Shown: positions 5,850 to 13,531 of the stretch, piece by piece
How the letters are laid out: each line of letters starts with the position of its first letter
Position numbering within the stretch: the stretch's first letter is position 1
Notes under the pieces: generated by a model
Seen by the model: only the letters and a program-made list of their open reading frames with translations
Databases searched by the model: none
What the model was told of the DNA's origin: nothing
Translations under genes and position numbers: made by a program
Source of the DNA: a virus
IMG/VR virus record: IMGVR_UViG_3300017989_003481
Coordinates: 1-20,483 of that record
Reading direction: 5' to 3' (one strand)
DNA: 20,483 nucleotides

Positions 5850-7403
5850 ATGAGCTATATCGTCAAGCAGAAGCTGGGGCCGATCGGCCGCGTCCGCCGC
5901 GCCCTCGGCGTGCTGATGACCGGCACCGGGCTGAAGGTCTACGGCGCGCATCCCTACAAAGGCGGCGAGGTAAACCGGCTGAACAAGACCTGGCAGCCGA
6001 ACCACTATTCGGGCGACGGCGCCGTCGCCGAGGACTGGGAGCTGCTGACCGCCAGGATCCGCGACCTGGGCCGCAACGATCCGGCCATCCGGTCGCTAAA
6101 GCGAGCGCTGCTGGACCACGTGGTCTCGACCGGAATCGGCACCACGGCCAACGTGACCGTGGCCGGCGAGCTGGTCGAGGATTTCAACGCCGAGTCCGAC
6201 GAGTTGTTCGAGTGGTGGAGCGAAAACGAGTGCGACGTCGAGCGGCGTTTGAGTTGGCCCGACATGCAGCGGCAACTGTTCGAGGAGTTGCTGGAGACCG
6301 GCGACGCGCTGCTGTTGCGATGCGCCGATCCGGACCGCGCCCGCTCGATCCCCTTATGCTACCAGGCCCTGGAGGCCGAGCAGCTCGACGCGATGAAGGA
6401 TCAGCTTCCAGGGGCCGGGCGCAACGAAATCAAACGCGGCATCGAGTTCGACCGCCGCGGCCGCCGCGCCGCCTATTGGCTGTTCTCCGCGCACCCCAGC
6501 GATCCGCACGCCGCGTTCAGCACCCGCTCGATCCGCGTCCCGGCAGAGCGCGTGATCCACTTCACATTGCCCGGCCGTCCCAGTCAGACCCGCGGCGTGG
6601 GCCTCTATAACGCCATCATCCAATCCGCTCGCGACCTGGACAACTATCTCGGTAGCGAACTGACCAGCGCCACCATCGCCAGCCTGTTCACGGTCGTTCA
6701 CAAGACGAAAACTCCCGGCACCGGGATGGGCTTCGTCGGCGACGGCTCGGAGACCGATGCGTCGGACGATTACGGCAATCCGCTGATAAAGCTCGGCCGC
6801 GGCATCGTCTCGCAGATCCCCCGCGAAGACGACGTCACGCCGGTCAAGGTCGACCGGCCAAACAACAAGGCCGACACCTTCGTGCGGCTGATCCTGATGC
6901 TGATGGGGATGGGCGGCGGCGTGTCGCGCTACCGTCTGACGCGCGACTACAGCGGCACCACCTACATCGCCTCCCGCGCCGCTCATATCGACGACCGGGC
7001 CAGCTTTCGGCCCTTGCAAGGCTATTTCGGCCGCCAGCTCTGCCTGCCGGTGCGGCGAGATTTCCAGCTTCAAACGGCCGCCTACGGCGGCTTTTCCAGC
7101 GTCTCCGCCACGCAGTTCCGGCGGCAGTTGCGCCGCTGGCAACGGCTGCAGCTCCAGCTCCCCGGCTGGGAGATGCTCGATCCGGAGAAAGAGACCGACG
7201 CCGCGATCGCCCGGATCGGCGCCGGCCTCTCGACGCTGGAGGAAGAGTGCGCGGCCCGCGGCAAGAACTGGCGGCGCGTGATCCTGCAGCGGAAGCGCGA
7301 GCAGGACTTCGCCGCCGAGCACGGCGTGACGCTGAACCTGATGCGTCCCAGCACGGCCGGCCAGGGCGGGCAGGCGGAACCCGAACCGGTCGCGGAGGAA
7401 TGA
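5850..7403 (+). CDS. Phage portal protein, lambda gpB type
   Basis: This 517-residue protein is of the lambda-B portal family, which forms the dodecameric ring at the unique capsid vertex and binds terminase and connectors. Diagnostic segments are: 'EDWELLTARIRDLGRNDP' then AIRSLKRALLDHVVSTGIG (61-97); WSENE and the following WPDMQRQLFEELLETGDALL (123-155); 'GIEFDRRGRRAAYWLF' (197-212); 'RVIHFTLPGRPSQTRGVG' (234-251); and 'YSGTTYIASRAAHIDDRASF' (367-386), the lambda-B 'ysS.R.a..e' signature. The C-terminal tail is charged. The start at 5850 has only a weak purine-rich upstream region, so coupling to the connector gene is likely. The length is typical. The last codons contain GGAGGAA, the ribosome-binding site of the next gene. 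Confidence 0.92.
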   Translation: MSYIVKQKLGPIGRVRRALGVLMTGTGLKVYGAHPYKGGEVNRLNKTWQPNHYSGDGAVAEDWELLTARIRDLGRNDPAIRSLKRALLDHVVSTGIGTTANVTVAGELVEDFNAESDELFEWWSENECDVERRLSWPDMQRQLFEELLETGDALLLRCADPDRARSIPLCYQALEAEQLDAMKDQLPGAGRNEIKRGIEFDRRGRRAAYWLFSAHPSDPHAAFSTRSIRVPAERVIHFTLPGRPSQTRGVGLYNAIIQSARDLDNYLGSELTSATIASLFTVVHKTKTPGTGMGFVGDGSETDASDDYGNPLIKLGRGIVSQIPREDDVTPVKVDRPNNKADTFVRLILMLMGMGGGVSRYRLTRDYSGTTYIASRAAHIDDRASFRPLQGYFGRQLCLPVRRDFQLQTAAYGGFSSVSATQFRRQLRRWQRLQLQLPGWEMLDPEKETDAAIARIGAGLSTLEEECAARGKNWRRVILQRKREQDFAAEHGVTLNLMRPSTAGQGGQAEPEPVAEE

Positions 7404-7407
7404 CCAG

Positions 7408-10047
7408 ATGCCAGCCGAGCAGAAAAAACACGCGATCCGCAACGTGGTCCGCACGGTATGCGCCACCCCCTGGGCGATCGAGCCGCAAAAGCTCGACGAG
7501 ATCGTCGAGTTGCTCAACCTCCGCGCCGAGGGCGCAACGCTCGACGAGGAGGAGATCCGCCAGCGGCTGGCCGCCGCCCGGCCGACGCTGGCTATCGCCG
7601 GCCGCGTATCGTCCGAGGATGGCGAGGAGGCGGCCTACCGGTTGACCGAGCAGGGGATCGCCTTGATTCCGCTCTACGGCGTGCTGGCCCCGCGGATGAA
7701 CATGATGACCCGCATCAGCGGCGGCACGTCCACCGAGCAGTTCGCCGACGCCGTCCGCCAGGCGGTCGCCGACGACCAGGTCCGCGCGATCGTGCTCGAC
7801 GTGGATTCGCCGGGCGGCAACGTCCAGGGCACTGAAGAAGCGGCCCAGGCCGTCAGGGAAGCGCGATCCAAGAAGCCGACCATAGCCGTCGCCACGAACC
7901 TGATGGCCTCGGCCGCCTATCACATCGGTTCGGCGGCCGCCGAGATCGTGGCCAGTCCCACCGCGCTGGTCGGCTCGCTGGGAGTGTTCACCGTCCACAG
8001 CGAATCATCCGAGAATCGCCGCTCCTACGGCGTCCGCGACACGGTGATCAAGGCCGGCAAGTTCAAGACCGACGGCAACGCCTACGAGCCGCTCGGCCAG
8101 CAGGGCCGGGCCACGATCCAGGAGCGGATAGATGATTACTACGAGCTGATGATCGGCGCCGTGGCTGAGAATCGCCGCGTGTCGGTCGAGACAGTCAATG
8201 AACAATTCGGCCAGGGTAAGGCCTGGGTCGCGCATCGCGCGGTCTCCGCCGGCCTGGCCGATCGTATCGGAACGCTTTCCGGCGTCATGGCGGAGCTCGC
8301 CCGGAAACTTGATAGTCCCTCCGCCGTCGCAATCCAATCCACGGAGAACATGACCATGGATAAGGAGATTTTCCAGGCCCTCGTCAATCGAGGCCTGATC
8401 GCCGCCGAGGCCACCGAGGCCGAGGCCGCCGCCGCGCTGAAAGCCTGGTACGCCGCCACCGGCGGCAAGCCGCCCGCCGACGCCGAGGGCAAGTTGGACG
8501 CCAAGCGGATCGTCACCGATCTGACCGCGTCTGCCTCCAGCGCCGGAACAACCGCCTCCAGCGCCGGAACAACCGCGTCCAGCGCCGGAACAACCGCCTC
8601 CAGCGCCGGAACAACCGCCTCCAGCGCCGGAACAACCGCGTCCAGCGCCGCGCCCGCCGAGCCGGAGCGGGCCGAAGGCCGCGAAGATCTCACCGCTCGC
8701 GACCGCCGGCTCCGCGCCGACGCGGCCGCGGCCGAACGGGTCCGCATCGAGGAGATCCGCTCCCGGGGCGAGCTGCTGGGCGTGGCCGCCGAAACCATCC
8801 AGGCCGCCGTCGACGAGGGCACGTCGCTTGCCGACTTCCTCGACTCGGCGACCAAGAACCTCACCGCCAGGGAGACCTCCGTGCCAAGACTCGAATCGGG
8901 CCAATCGGCCCAAGAACGGTTCGCCGACGCCGCCTGCGACGCGCTGCTGTTGCGGTGCGGAGTCGCGTTGGGCGAGGATCGCCAGCCGAGCGAAGGCGCC
9001 CGCGCGTTGGAGTACGGCTCGCTGATCGACCTGACCAAGGAATCGTTCCGCGTCGCCAGCGGCCGCGCGCCGATCGGCAGCAACGACACGATCGCCAAGG
9101 CCGCCCTCGGCGATCCGGAAGCGATGCGGATCCTGGGGGCCGATTTCCCGGCGCAGACGCCGGGCTCGTTCCCCAACATCCTCGCCAACGTGGCCAATCG
9201 CACGCTGGAGGCGGCCCCGCAGTACGTTGGAACCACCTTCCAAAACTGGGCCGCCCGGCGGCCCAGCGTCCCCGACTTCCGGCCGCAGACCCTGGTCCGC
9301 TTCGGCACCTTCGGCGAGTTCCCGCTGCACGTCGATGGAGACAACTTCGAGCAATCGGAGCTGTCCGAGGACTATGCCTGGCTCTCGGTCGACAGCTACG
9401 GCGACGAGTTCGGCCTGACGCCGCGGATGATGGTCGACGACGACCTGGGCGCGTTCATGGACGCCCTTGGCGACAAGCAGGCGGCACACGACCAGACGCT
9501 CAACCGTCTGTGCGTCAACCTCCTCACCGGCAACGTGCTGTGCGCGGACGGCGTTGCGTTGTTCAACGCCGCCGGCCACCAGGGCAACGACATCCTCGCC
9601 GGCGCCGGCGGCCAGCCGAGCACCGCGCAACTCTCCGCCATGCGGACCGTGCTGCGGCAGCAGACCGGAGTCGGCGGCACGCGTCAACTCAACCAGACGA
9701 TCGCTCGGCTGCTGGTGCCCGAGGCGCTGGAAACGGTGACCCAGCAGTTGTTGGCCGCCACGCTGCAGATCCATCCGATCCAGGAAACGGCCACGCCCGT
9801 CTTCAAGGGCCAGGTCGCCTGGGACGTCGAGCCGATGCTTACCGCCCATTCGGCGGCGATTTACTACGGCTTCGCCGATCCGGCCCGCGCCCGCTCGATT
9901 GTCTACTGCTACCAGCGCGGTTTCGAGCGGATGGTCACTCGCAACTATTACAACCCGCAAAACAACTGCCGCTTTTGGCAGTTCGAGGGCCGCTTCGCCG
10001 CCGCCGTGAACAATTACCGCGGCGTGATCCGCAACGCCGGGGCGTAA
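7408..10047 (+). CDS. Prohead protease (S49, gpC-like)-scaffold-major capsid fusion protein
   Basis: This 879-residue polyprotein combines three lambda functions (C, Nu3, E). Residues about 80-300 are a ClpP/SppA-fold S49 protease: VLDVDSPGGN (129-138), nucleophile S168 in MASAAY, SLGVFT (190-195) and the candidate general-base K220 in KAGKFK. Residues about 317-490 are Ala/Glu-rich, helical and repeat-bearing (ASSAGTT units), as expected for a scaffolding/delta segment. Residues about 495-879 are a gpT/E-like major capsid domain, with DYAWLSVDSYGDEFGLTPRM and LFNAAGHQGND. GGAGG nine bases before ATG 7408 sets the start. Similar protease-capsid fusions are known in databases. In-frame ATG 8356 and GTG 8881, each with a ribosome-binding site, could yield scaffold-capsid and capsid-only products. 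Self-cleavage is the alternative route to free capsid. Confidence 0.9.
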   Translation: MPAEQKKHAIRNVVRTVCATPWAIEPQKLDEIVELLNLRAEGATLDEEEIRQRLAAARPTLAIAGRVSSEDGEEAAYRLTEQGIALIPLYGVLAPRMNMMTRISGGTSTEQFADAVRQAVADDQVRAIVLDVDSPGGNVQGTEEAAQAVREARSKKPTIAVATNLMASAAYHIGSAAAEIVASPTALVGSLGVFTVHSESSENRRSYGVRDTVIKAGKFKTDGNAYEPLGQQGRATIQERIDDYYELMIGAVAENRRVSVETVNEQFGQGKAWVAHRAVSAGLADRIGTLSGVMAELARKLDSPSAVAIQSTENMTMDKEIFQALVNRGLIAAEATEAEAAAALKAWYAATGGKPPADAEGKLDAKRIVTDLTASASSAGTTASSAGTTASSAGTTASSAGTTASSAGTTASSAAPAEPERAEGREDLTARDRRLRADAAAAERVRIEEIRSRGELLGVAAETIQAAVDEGTSLADFLDSATKNLTARETSVPRLESGQSAQERFADAACDALLLRCGVALGEDRQPSEGARALEYGSLIDLTKESFRVASGRAPIGSNDTIAKAALGDPEAMRILGADFPAQTPGSFPNILANVANRTLEAAPQYVGTTFQNWAARRPSVPDFRPQTLVRFGTFGEFPLHVDGDNFEQSELSEDYAWLSVDSYGDEFGLTPRMMVDDDLGAFMDALGDKQAAHDQTLNRLCVNLLTGNVLCADGVALFNAAGHQGNDILAGAGGQPSTAQLSAMRTVLRQQTGVGGTRQLNQTIARLLVPEALETVTQQLLAATLQIHPIQETATPVFKGQVAWDVEPMLTAHSAAIYYGFADPARARSIVYCYQRGFERMVTRNYYNPQNNCRFWQFEGRFAAAVNNYRGVIRNAGA
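8343..8358 (+). promoter_or_regulatory. Candidate internal ribosome-binding site and ATG (scaffold-capsid product)
   Basis: GGAG (8343-8346) lies nine bases before the in-frame ATG at 8356 (Met317), and another ATG is at 8350. It falls precisely at the junction between the protease domain and the helical scaffold-like segment. Lambda Nu3 arises from an internal start within C at the analogous place. Confidence 0.5.
8533..8650 (+). repeat. 21-bp tandem repeat encoding ASSAGTT, five copies plus a partial
   Basis: Units begin at 8533, 8554, 8575, 8596 and 8617, with a partial sixth at 8638. The only visible differences are the third base of the first codon (GCC, GCC, GCG, GCC, GCC, GCG). That pattern suggests a 63-bp trimer was duplicated. 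The frame is kept throughout. It encodes a flexible Ser/Thr/Gly/Ala linker (from residue 376) in the scaffold-like part of the capsid fusion. Confidence 0.9.
8869..8883 (+). promoter_or_regulatory. Candidate internal ribosome-binding site and GTG (capsid-only product)
   Basis: AGGGAG (8869-8874) is six bases before an in-frame GTG at 8881 (Val492), just before the predicted capsid domain (PRLESGQSAQERFADAACDA). Initiation here would give a 388-residue major capsid protein of ordinary length. This may be the relic of, or still function as, the start of a once separate capsid gene. Confidence 0.45.
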
Positions 10048-10064
10048 TTTCCACGGGTCGAGAG

Positions 10065-10087
10065 CCACAAACCAAAAACCAAAAACT
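10065..10087 (+). repeat. Short A-rich direct repeats in the intergenic leader
   Basis: The sequence is built of near-identical 7-base units (ACCAAAA-type, about three copies) in the 59-base gap after the capsid gene. It resembles low-complexity intergenic repeats seen in many planctomycete and other GC-rich genomes (from memory). Confidence 0.5.
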
Positions 10088-10106
10088 CCACACGGGAGAA
10101 AAAACC

Positions 10107-10823
10107 ATGAACGTGATCGACAAAATATTCGACTTCCTCGGCGCGGCCGATCCGCCCGCCGCGGGGGCGCGAGACGGGGGCCCCTGGGTCCAGACGACCG
10201 TGCAGACGGCCGGCACGCCGCTGGTGGTCGCCGAGGAGGGCTACATGAAGCTCGAACTCGACGGCACGCAGGAAACGCAACTCGCCTGCCTGCACATGGC
10301 AGACGAGCTGCCGCTTGACATCGACAAGATCCAGCAGGTCGATTTCTGGGCCAAGCTGGGCGCGGCCACGCTGCCGGCCTCGGTGTCGCTCTGCTTCGGC
10401 CTGGCCTCGGCTCGCAACAACGATCCGGACCTGATCGCCTACCACGCGCTGTTCCGCGCGTACGGCACCACGGCGGTGACGATCGATACCGACGACGCCG
10501 TCCACGACAACGACGACGCGGCCACCGGCCAGGTGATCAGCAATTCGCTGAAGCGGTTCACGATGGACTTCGCCAGCGGGATCCGCACCGTCTCGCCGCC
10601 GCCCAGCCTGGGCGGCAAGGCCAACGTCCTGTTCTCGATCGACGACGCCCGCAACAACCTGCAGCCGGTGGCACGCGGCACCACATTCGATATGTCGAGC
10701 TACGCCGGCGGCCTGCAACTGTTCGCCCAGATCCAGAAGGGCGCCGCCAGCAGCGTGGGGGCGAGCGAATCGGCCAAGCTACTGATCGAGAAGATCCGCG
10801 TCCGCTACCTGGCCGGGGCCTAA
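10107..10823 (+). CDS. Putative virion (decoration-like) protein after the capsid gene
   Basis: This 238-residue protein has no family I can name. It begins MNVIDKIFDFLGAADPPAAG and is then rich in beta-strand-like segments (VQTTVQTAGTPLVVAEEGYM, KIQQVDFWAKLGAATLPASV, SAKLLIEKIRVRYLAG). Such a sequence is typical of a jelly-roll or immunoglobulin-like surface protein. GGGAG eight bases before ATG 10107 gives a firm start. Its position directly behind the major capsid gene is that of lambda D-type decoration genes, although it is larger than gpD. A dense hairpin follows its stop. Decoration is inference from position; a host-range or structural role elsewhere in the virion is possible. Confidence 0.6.
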   Translation: MNVIDKIFDFLGAADPPAAGARDGGPWVQTTVQTAGTPLVVAEEGYMKLELDGTQETQLACLHMADELPLDIDKIQQVDFWAKLGAATLPASVSLCFGLASARNNDPDLIAYHALFRAYGTTAVTIDTDDAVHDNDDAATGQVISNSLKRFTMDFASGIRTVSPPPSLGGKANVLFSIDDARNNLQPVARGTTFDMSSYAGGLQLFAQIQKGAASSVGASESAKLLIEKIRVRYLAGA

Positions 10824-10844
10824 CGCAGTCCGTCCGTTCCTGCC

Positions 10845-10875
10845 GGGGACCGGGGGAGCCTTTCCCCCGGTCCCC
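10845..10875 (+). terminator. Strong 12-bp hairpin between two virion genes
   Basis: GGGGACCGGGGG (10845-10856) and CCCCCGGTCCCC (10864-10875) pair perfectly around a seven-base AGCCTTT loop. No T run follows, so it may be a partial or factor-dependent terminator, or a processing/stability hairpin that sets different levels for capsid-region and tail genes. It lies 21 bases after a stop and 27 bases before the next start. Confidence 0.55.
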
Positions 10876-10902
10876 ATGGAATGAACACGAGGAGCCCCCG
10901 CC

Positions 10903-11301
10903 ATGACAGTCGATAATTTCGCCGCCGCGCGGCGCGAAAACGCGGAGTCCGGCCTGATCTTCGCCAATACGGATCATTTCGGCGAGGAGGTCGTCTACCG
11001 GCCGGTCAACTCGGCCGAGCGATCCGTGACGGTCCGGATCTCCGCCTTCGTCCAGGGCGACGCCGAGGTCGAGCTGGGCGATCGCCGCGACGAGTCGATC
11101 CTGGTCTCGATCTGCAAGGATCCCGGCGCCGCCCGCGGCGGCGTGGCAGACCCCGGCTCCGGCGACTCGCTGCTGCGCACCGGAGATCCGGTCGACGCCC
11201 CATGGTCTTACCAATTTCGCCAGGGCGAGACGGCCAGCGAGTGGAAGCTCGTCTTCGGCCGTCGTCGCCCGCAACGCTACGGCCCGCCCGCGGAAGGATA
11301 G
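10903..11301 (+). CDS. Putative head-tail connector (gpFII-like) protein
   Basis: This 132-residue protein begins MTVDNFAAARRENAESGLIF, followed by ANTDHFGEEVVYRPVNSAER with a strand-rich remainder. The 'FG.E..Y.P......rtI.A.V' arrangement matches small connector proteins (phage attachment family, lambda FII type) that cap the head and dock the tail. The tail end 'FGRRRPQRYGPP' resembles the usual final strand before the stop. GAGGAG eight bases before ATG 10903 fixes the start. Its place between capsid-proximal and tail genes agrees. The GAAGGA of its final codons serves as ribosome-binding site for the next gene, so the two are coupled. Confidence 0.6.
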   Translation: MTVDNFAAARRENAESGLIFANTDHFGEEVVYRPVNSAERSVTVRISAFVQGDAEVELGDRRDESILVSICKDPGAARGGVADPGSGDSLLRTGDPVDAPWSYQFRQGETASEWKLVFGRRRPQRYGPPAEG

Positions 11302-11305
11302 ACGG

Positions 11306-11509
11306 ATGGCTGCGCAAGAGACAAACGGATTGAAAAAGATGCTCTGGCAAGCGGCCGGCACGCTGATCGTCACGATCGTGCTGCAGTCGGGCGTGCTGGC
11401 CTATTGGGCCGGGGCGATCTCGACGCGGATGTCAGTAGCCGAACGCGACATCGGCCAGATCTGCGAGCGGATTCACGCCATCGAGCGCCGCCTGCCGCCC
11501 GCCAACTGA
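11306..11509 (+). CDS. Small single-pass membrane protein in the head-tail junction
   Basis: This 67-residue protein has a charged N-terminus, one hydrophobic segment (about 15-37, AAGTLIVTIVLQSGVLAYWAGA) and a C-terminal amphipathic, coiled-coil-like helix (MSVAERDIGQICERIHAIER). This layout resembles small phage membrane proteins such as XhlA-like or holin-associated proteins, although those usually have the coil before the membrane segment. It is translated directly after the connector gene (four bases between stop and ATG, ribosome-binding site inside the preceding stop region). A lysis, superinfection-exclusion or membrane-docking role are all possible; none is proven. Confidence 0.6.
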   Translation: MAAQETNGLKKMLWQAAGTLIVTIVLQSGVLAYWAGAISTRMSVAERDIGQICERIHAIERRLPPAN

Positions 11510-11521
11510 ACTGGACGAACA

Positions 11522-12028
11522 ATGGAAACCGCCGCCGGCCCTATCGACGCCTCGCTGCTTGCCGCCGAGCGGCTGCTGGCCGAGTCGACCGCCTTCCAGC
11601 GGCGCGGCGGCTGGGCCAACGCGGCCGAGGCCCGCCAGCAGGGAATCTATCTGTTCGAGACGTTCGAGGAAAACCCGGCGCAGCTCCACCGCCGCCGCCC
11701 GTTCGCGGCCATCTGGCACGCGGACGCATCCGACCTGGAGCAATACGCCGGCGGGCAACGGAATTTTCTGGAGCCCTCCGGCGAGCTGGTGCTGATGCTG
11801 ACCGACCGCGACCGCTATCCGGCCAATCGTCGGCAATCCGGACTGGATTTCTGCGGCTGGCTATCGCAGGTGCTCTGCCGAGACATGGCCGGCCACTCGG
11901 CCGTCAGCGACCGCCTGCCGATCACCGCCATGCGCTGGCTGGTGCGGCCGACGCACTCGCCGGCGCTCGACGAGCCCAGCGCCGGCGCCTACTGGCACTG
12001 CGGAGTACTGCTGACCTGGAAGGGCTGA
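11522..12028 (+). CDS. Putative tail completion/neck protein
   Basis: This 168-residue protein lies where lambda encodes Z and U. The N-terminus is helical (DASLLAAERLLAESTAFQRR), and the core contains strands (RPFAAIWHADASDLEQYAGG, GELVLMLTDRDRY) and ends with AYWHCGVLLTWKG, a typical final beta-hairpin of tail-terminator-like folds. No diagnostic signature is recognised, so the function comes mainly from synteny. The start ATG 11522 follows the previous stop by 12 bases with no strong ribosome-binding site. The next gene begins five bases after its stop with GTG. Confidence 0.5.
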   Translation: METAAGPIDASLLAAERLLAESTAFQRRGGWANAAEARQQGIYLFETFEENPAQLHRRRPFAAIWHADASDLEQYAGGQRNFLEPSGELVLMLTDRDRYPANRRQSGLDFCGWLSQVLCRDMAGHSAVSDRLPITAMRWLVRPTHSPALDEPSAGAYWHCGVLLTWKG

Positions 12029-12033
12029 GACGC

Positions 12034-12540
12034 GTGATCCCGATCCATATAAAAATCGAATTCGATCCGCCCGCCGAGACCTACGGCCGCAAGCTGCCGG
12101 AGGTCACGCGCGAGGCGCACCGCCGCGCCGCGCTGCACTGGCATGCGGAGATCCTTCCCGGCCACTTCACCGATTACGCCCGCTTTCGCTACGGCCACAA
12201 GTCGCGCAGCTCCCGTTACCTGAAATACAAGCGGCTCTACGCCCGGCTCGGCCGCGGCGTCCAGGACGGCGGCCGGATCGACCTGGTCTACAGCGGCCTG
12301 ACGCGGCGGAAGATGCTCCGCCCGCCGGCGGTGAAGGCCTTTCCCAGCCGGGCCACGCTCGACATGCACGCGCCGAGCTACGTCAAGATGCGGCCCTTCC
12401 GCCGCAACGCCCCGGCGATGGGCGAGGAGCTCGTCCGCATGAACGCCAACGACCTGCAGGCGGTGGAGGAGGTCCTCGGCCGCGCGGCCGAGGAAGGGCT
12501 CAAAAAAATCAACGACACCCGGCGAGTGATCGTCGGCTAA
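12034..12540 (+). CDS. Putative minor tail/neck protein (GTG start)
   Basis: This 168-residue basic protein is read from GTG 12034 (MIPIHIKIEFDPPAETYG...). I chose GTG because it is the first start after the preceding gene's stop (12026-12028), and the following strand-like IPIHIKIEF is a natural N-terminus. No ATG occurs before the middle of the protein. It contains a His/Arg/Tyr-rich stretch (HFTDYARFRYGHKSRSSRYL) and a C-terminal helix 'NANDLQAVEEVLGRAAEEGL'. Such proteins between the tail terminator and tube genes are usually neck or tail-assembly parts. No family is recognised. Overlapping antisense frames here are shadows of the GC bias. Confidence 0.55.
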   Translation: MIPIHIKIEFDPPAETYGRKLPEVTREAHRRAALHWHAEILPGHFTDYARFRYGHKSRSSRYLKYKRLYARLGRGVQDGGRIDLVYSGLTRRKMLRPPAVKAFPSRATLDMHAPSYVKMRPFRRNAPAMGEELVRMNANDLQAVEEVLGRAAEEGLKKINDTRRVIVG

Positions 12541-12556
12541 CCGAGGAGAGTCCATT

Positions 12557-13489
12557 ATGGGCATGACCAAGAAATTCTATTTGCACGGGATCCTCTTGCC
12601 CAGCGGCGCGTGGATTTCCCAACTGACGGACACCACGCCGGCGGCGGCGGTCGAGCAGATCTGCGAATACGCCGCCGGGGCGTACGTACCGAGCTTCCGC
12701 GGCGGCCACGGCGCGGTCCCGGAGATCACCTTCACCAGCCCGCAGTTGAAAACTGTCCTCGACCTGTGCGGGCTGGCCGGCGCCGACCTCTCGGCCGGCA
12801 ACGTCGATCTGTTCTACCGCGCCGCGACCAACCTGGGGACCCGCGCCGCGATCGGCGACGGGGCCCACATCCGCATCCGCGCCGTCCGCGCGATGATGAC
12901 CTGGGACCAGATCACCGCCCGCCAGAACCAGTTGGCCACGATCGGCTGCCGGATCATACCGACCTTCGACGGTACGACGCCGCCGCTGGTCGGGCTGGGC
13001 AGCCAGACGATCGCCGCCAACCTGTTGGCCTCCCAGGCCTACACGCTGGGGCCGGTGAAACTCAACGGGGCCTGGATCGACGGCTCGATCGACTGGACGC
13101 TGAACCTCAACCCGAAGCCGAACGACGAGGCCAGCGACGGAGACGCCTACATCTCCTGGGCCGGCGTCGAGCGGCACGATCCGGTGCTGAGCGTGACGCC
13201 CCGCGACCTGGGCCACTGGGAGACGATCGGCGTGGGCGGTCTGCAGGTTACCGCCTGCCTGGCCTACCTGCGCAAGAAATCGGCCGACCTGGTGGGCAAC
13301 GTGGCCGACGCCAACGCCGAGCATATTCTGTTTTCCGGCACCGACAACCCCTGCGGCATGGCCACGCTGGAGCAGAGCAGCGACGGCAGCGACGGCGCGG
13401 CGCAGATCGCGTTGCGGGTCGGCTTGCGAATCTCCGACGCCGCCAGCGCGCATCCGCTGACTCTTAACACGGCCACGGCGATCGCCTGA
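12557..13489 (+). CDS. Putative major tail (tube) protein
   Basis: This 310-residue, cysteine-poor, beta-rich protein begins MGMTKKFYLHGILLPSGAWI. Repeated Gly/Asp turns, strands such as VKLNGAWIDGSIDWTLNLNP and ALRVGLRISDAASAHPLTLN, and the position before the tail chaperone and tape measure genes fit the tail tube subunit. GAGGAG lies upstream of ATG 12557; ATG 12563 is an alternative two codons later. The length is within the range of large siphophage tube proteins with an extra domain. The family is not recognised at sequence level, so this is a synteny-based call. It has a gap of 42 bases to the next gene. Confidence 0.55.
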   Translation: MGMTKKFYLHGILLPSGAWISQLTDTTPAAAVEQICEYAAGAYVPSFRGGHGAVPEITFTSPQLKTVLDLCGLAGADLSAGNVDLFYRAATNLGTRAAIGDGAHIRIRAVRAMMTWDQITARQNQLATIGCRIIPTFDGTTPPLVGLGSQTIAANLLASQAYTLGPVKLNGAWIDGSIDWTLNLNPKPNDEASDGDAYISWAGVERHDPVLSVTPRDLGHWETIGVGGLQVTACLAYLRKKSADLVGNVADANAEHILFSGTDNPCGMATLEQSSDGSDGAAQIALRVGLRISDAASAHPLTLNTATAIA

Positions 13490-13531
13490 GACTAATCCGT
13501 TCACCGAACCAATATTTAATCGAGCGAAACA

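Noticed and set aside
8005-10068. Long minus-strand frame opposite the protease-capsid gene
   Set aside because: Antisense shadow of a strongly supported gene; Gly/Cys/Ser runs simply reflect the 21-bp repeat.
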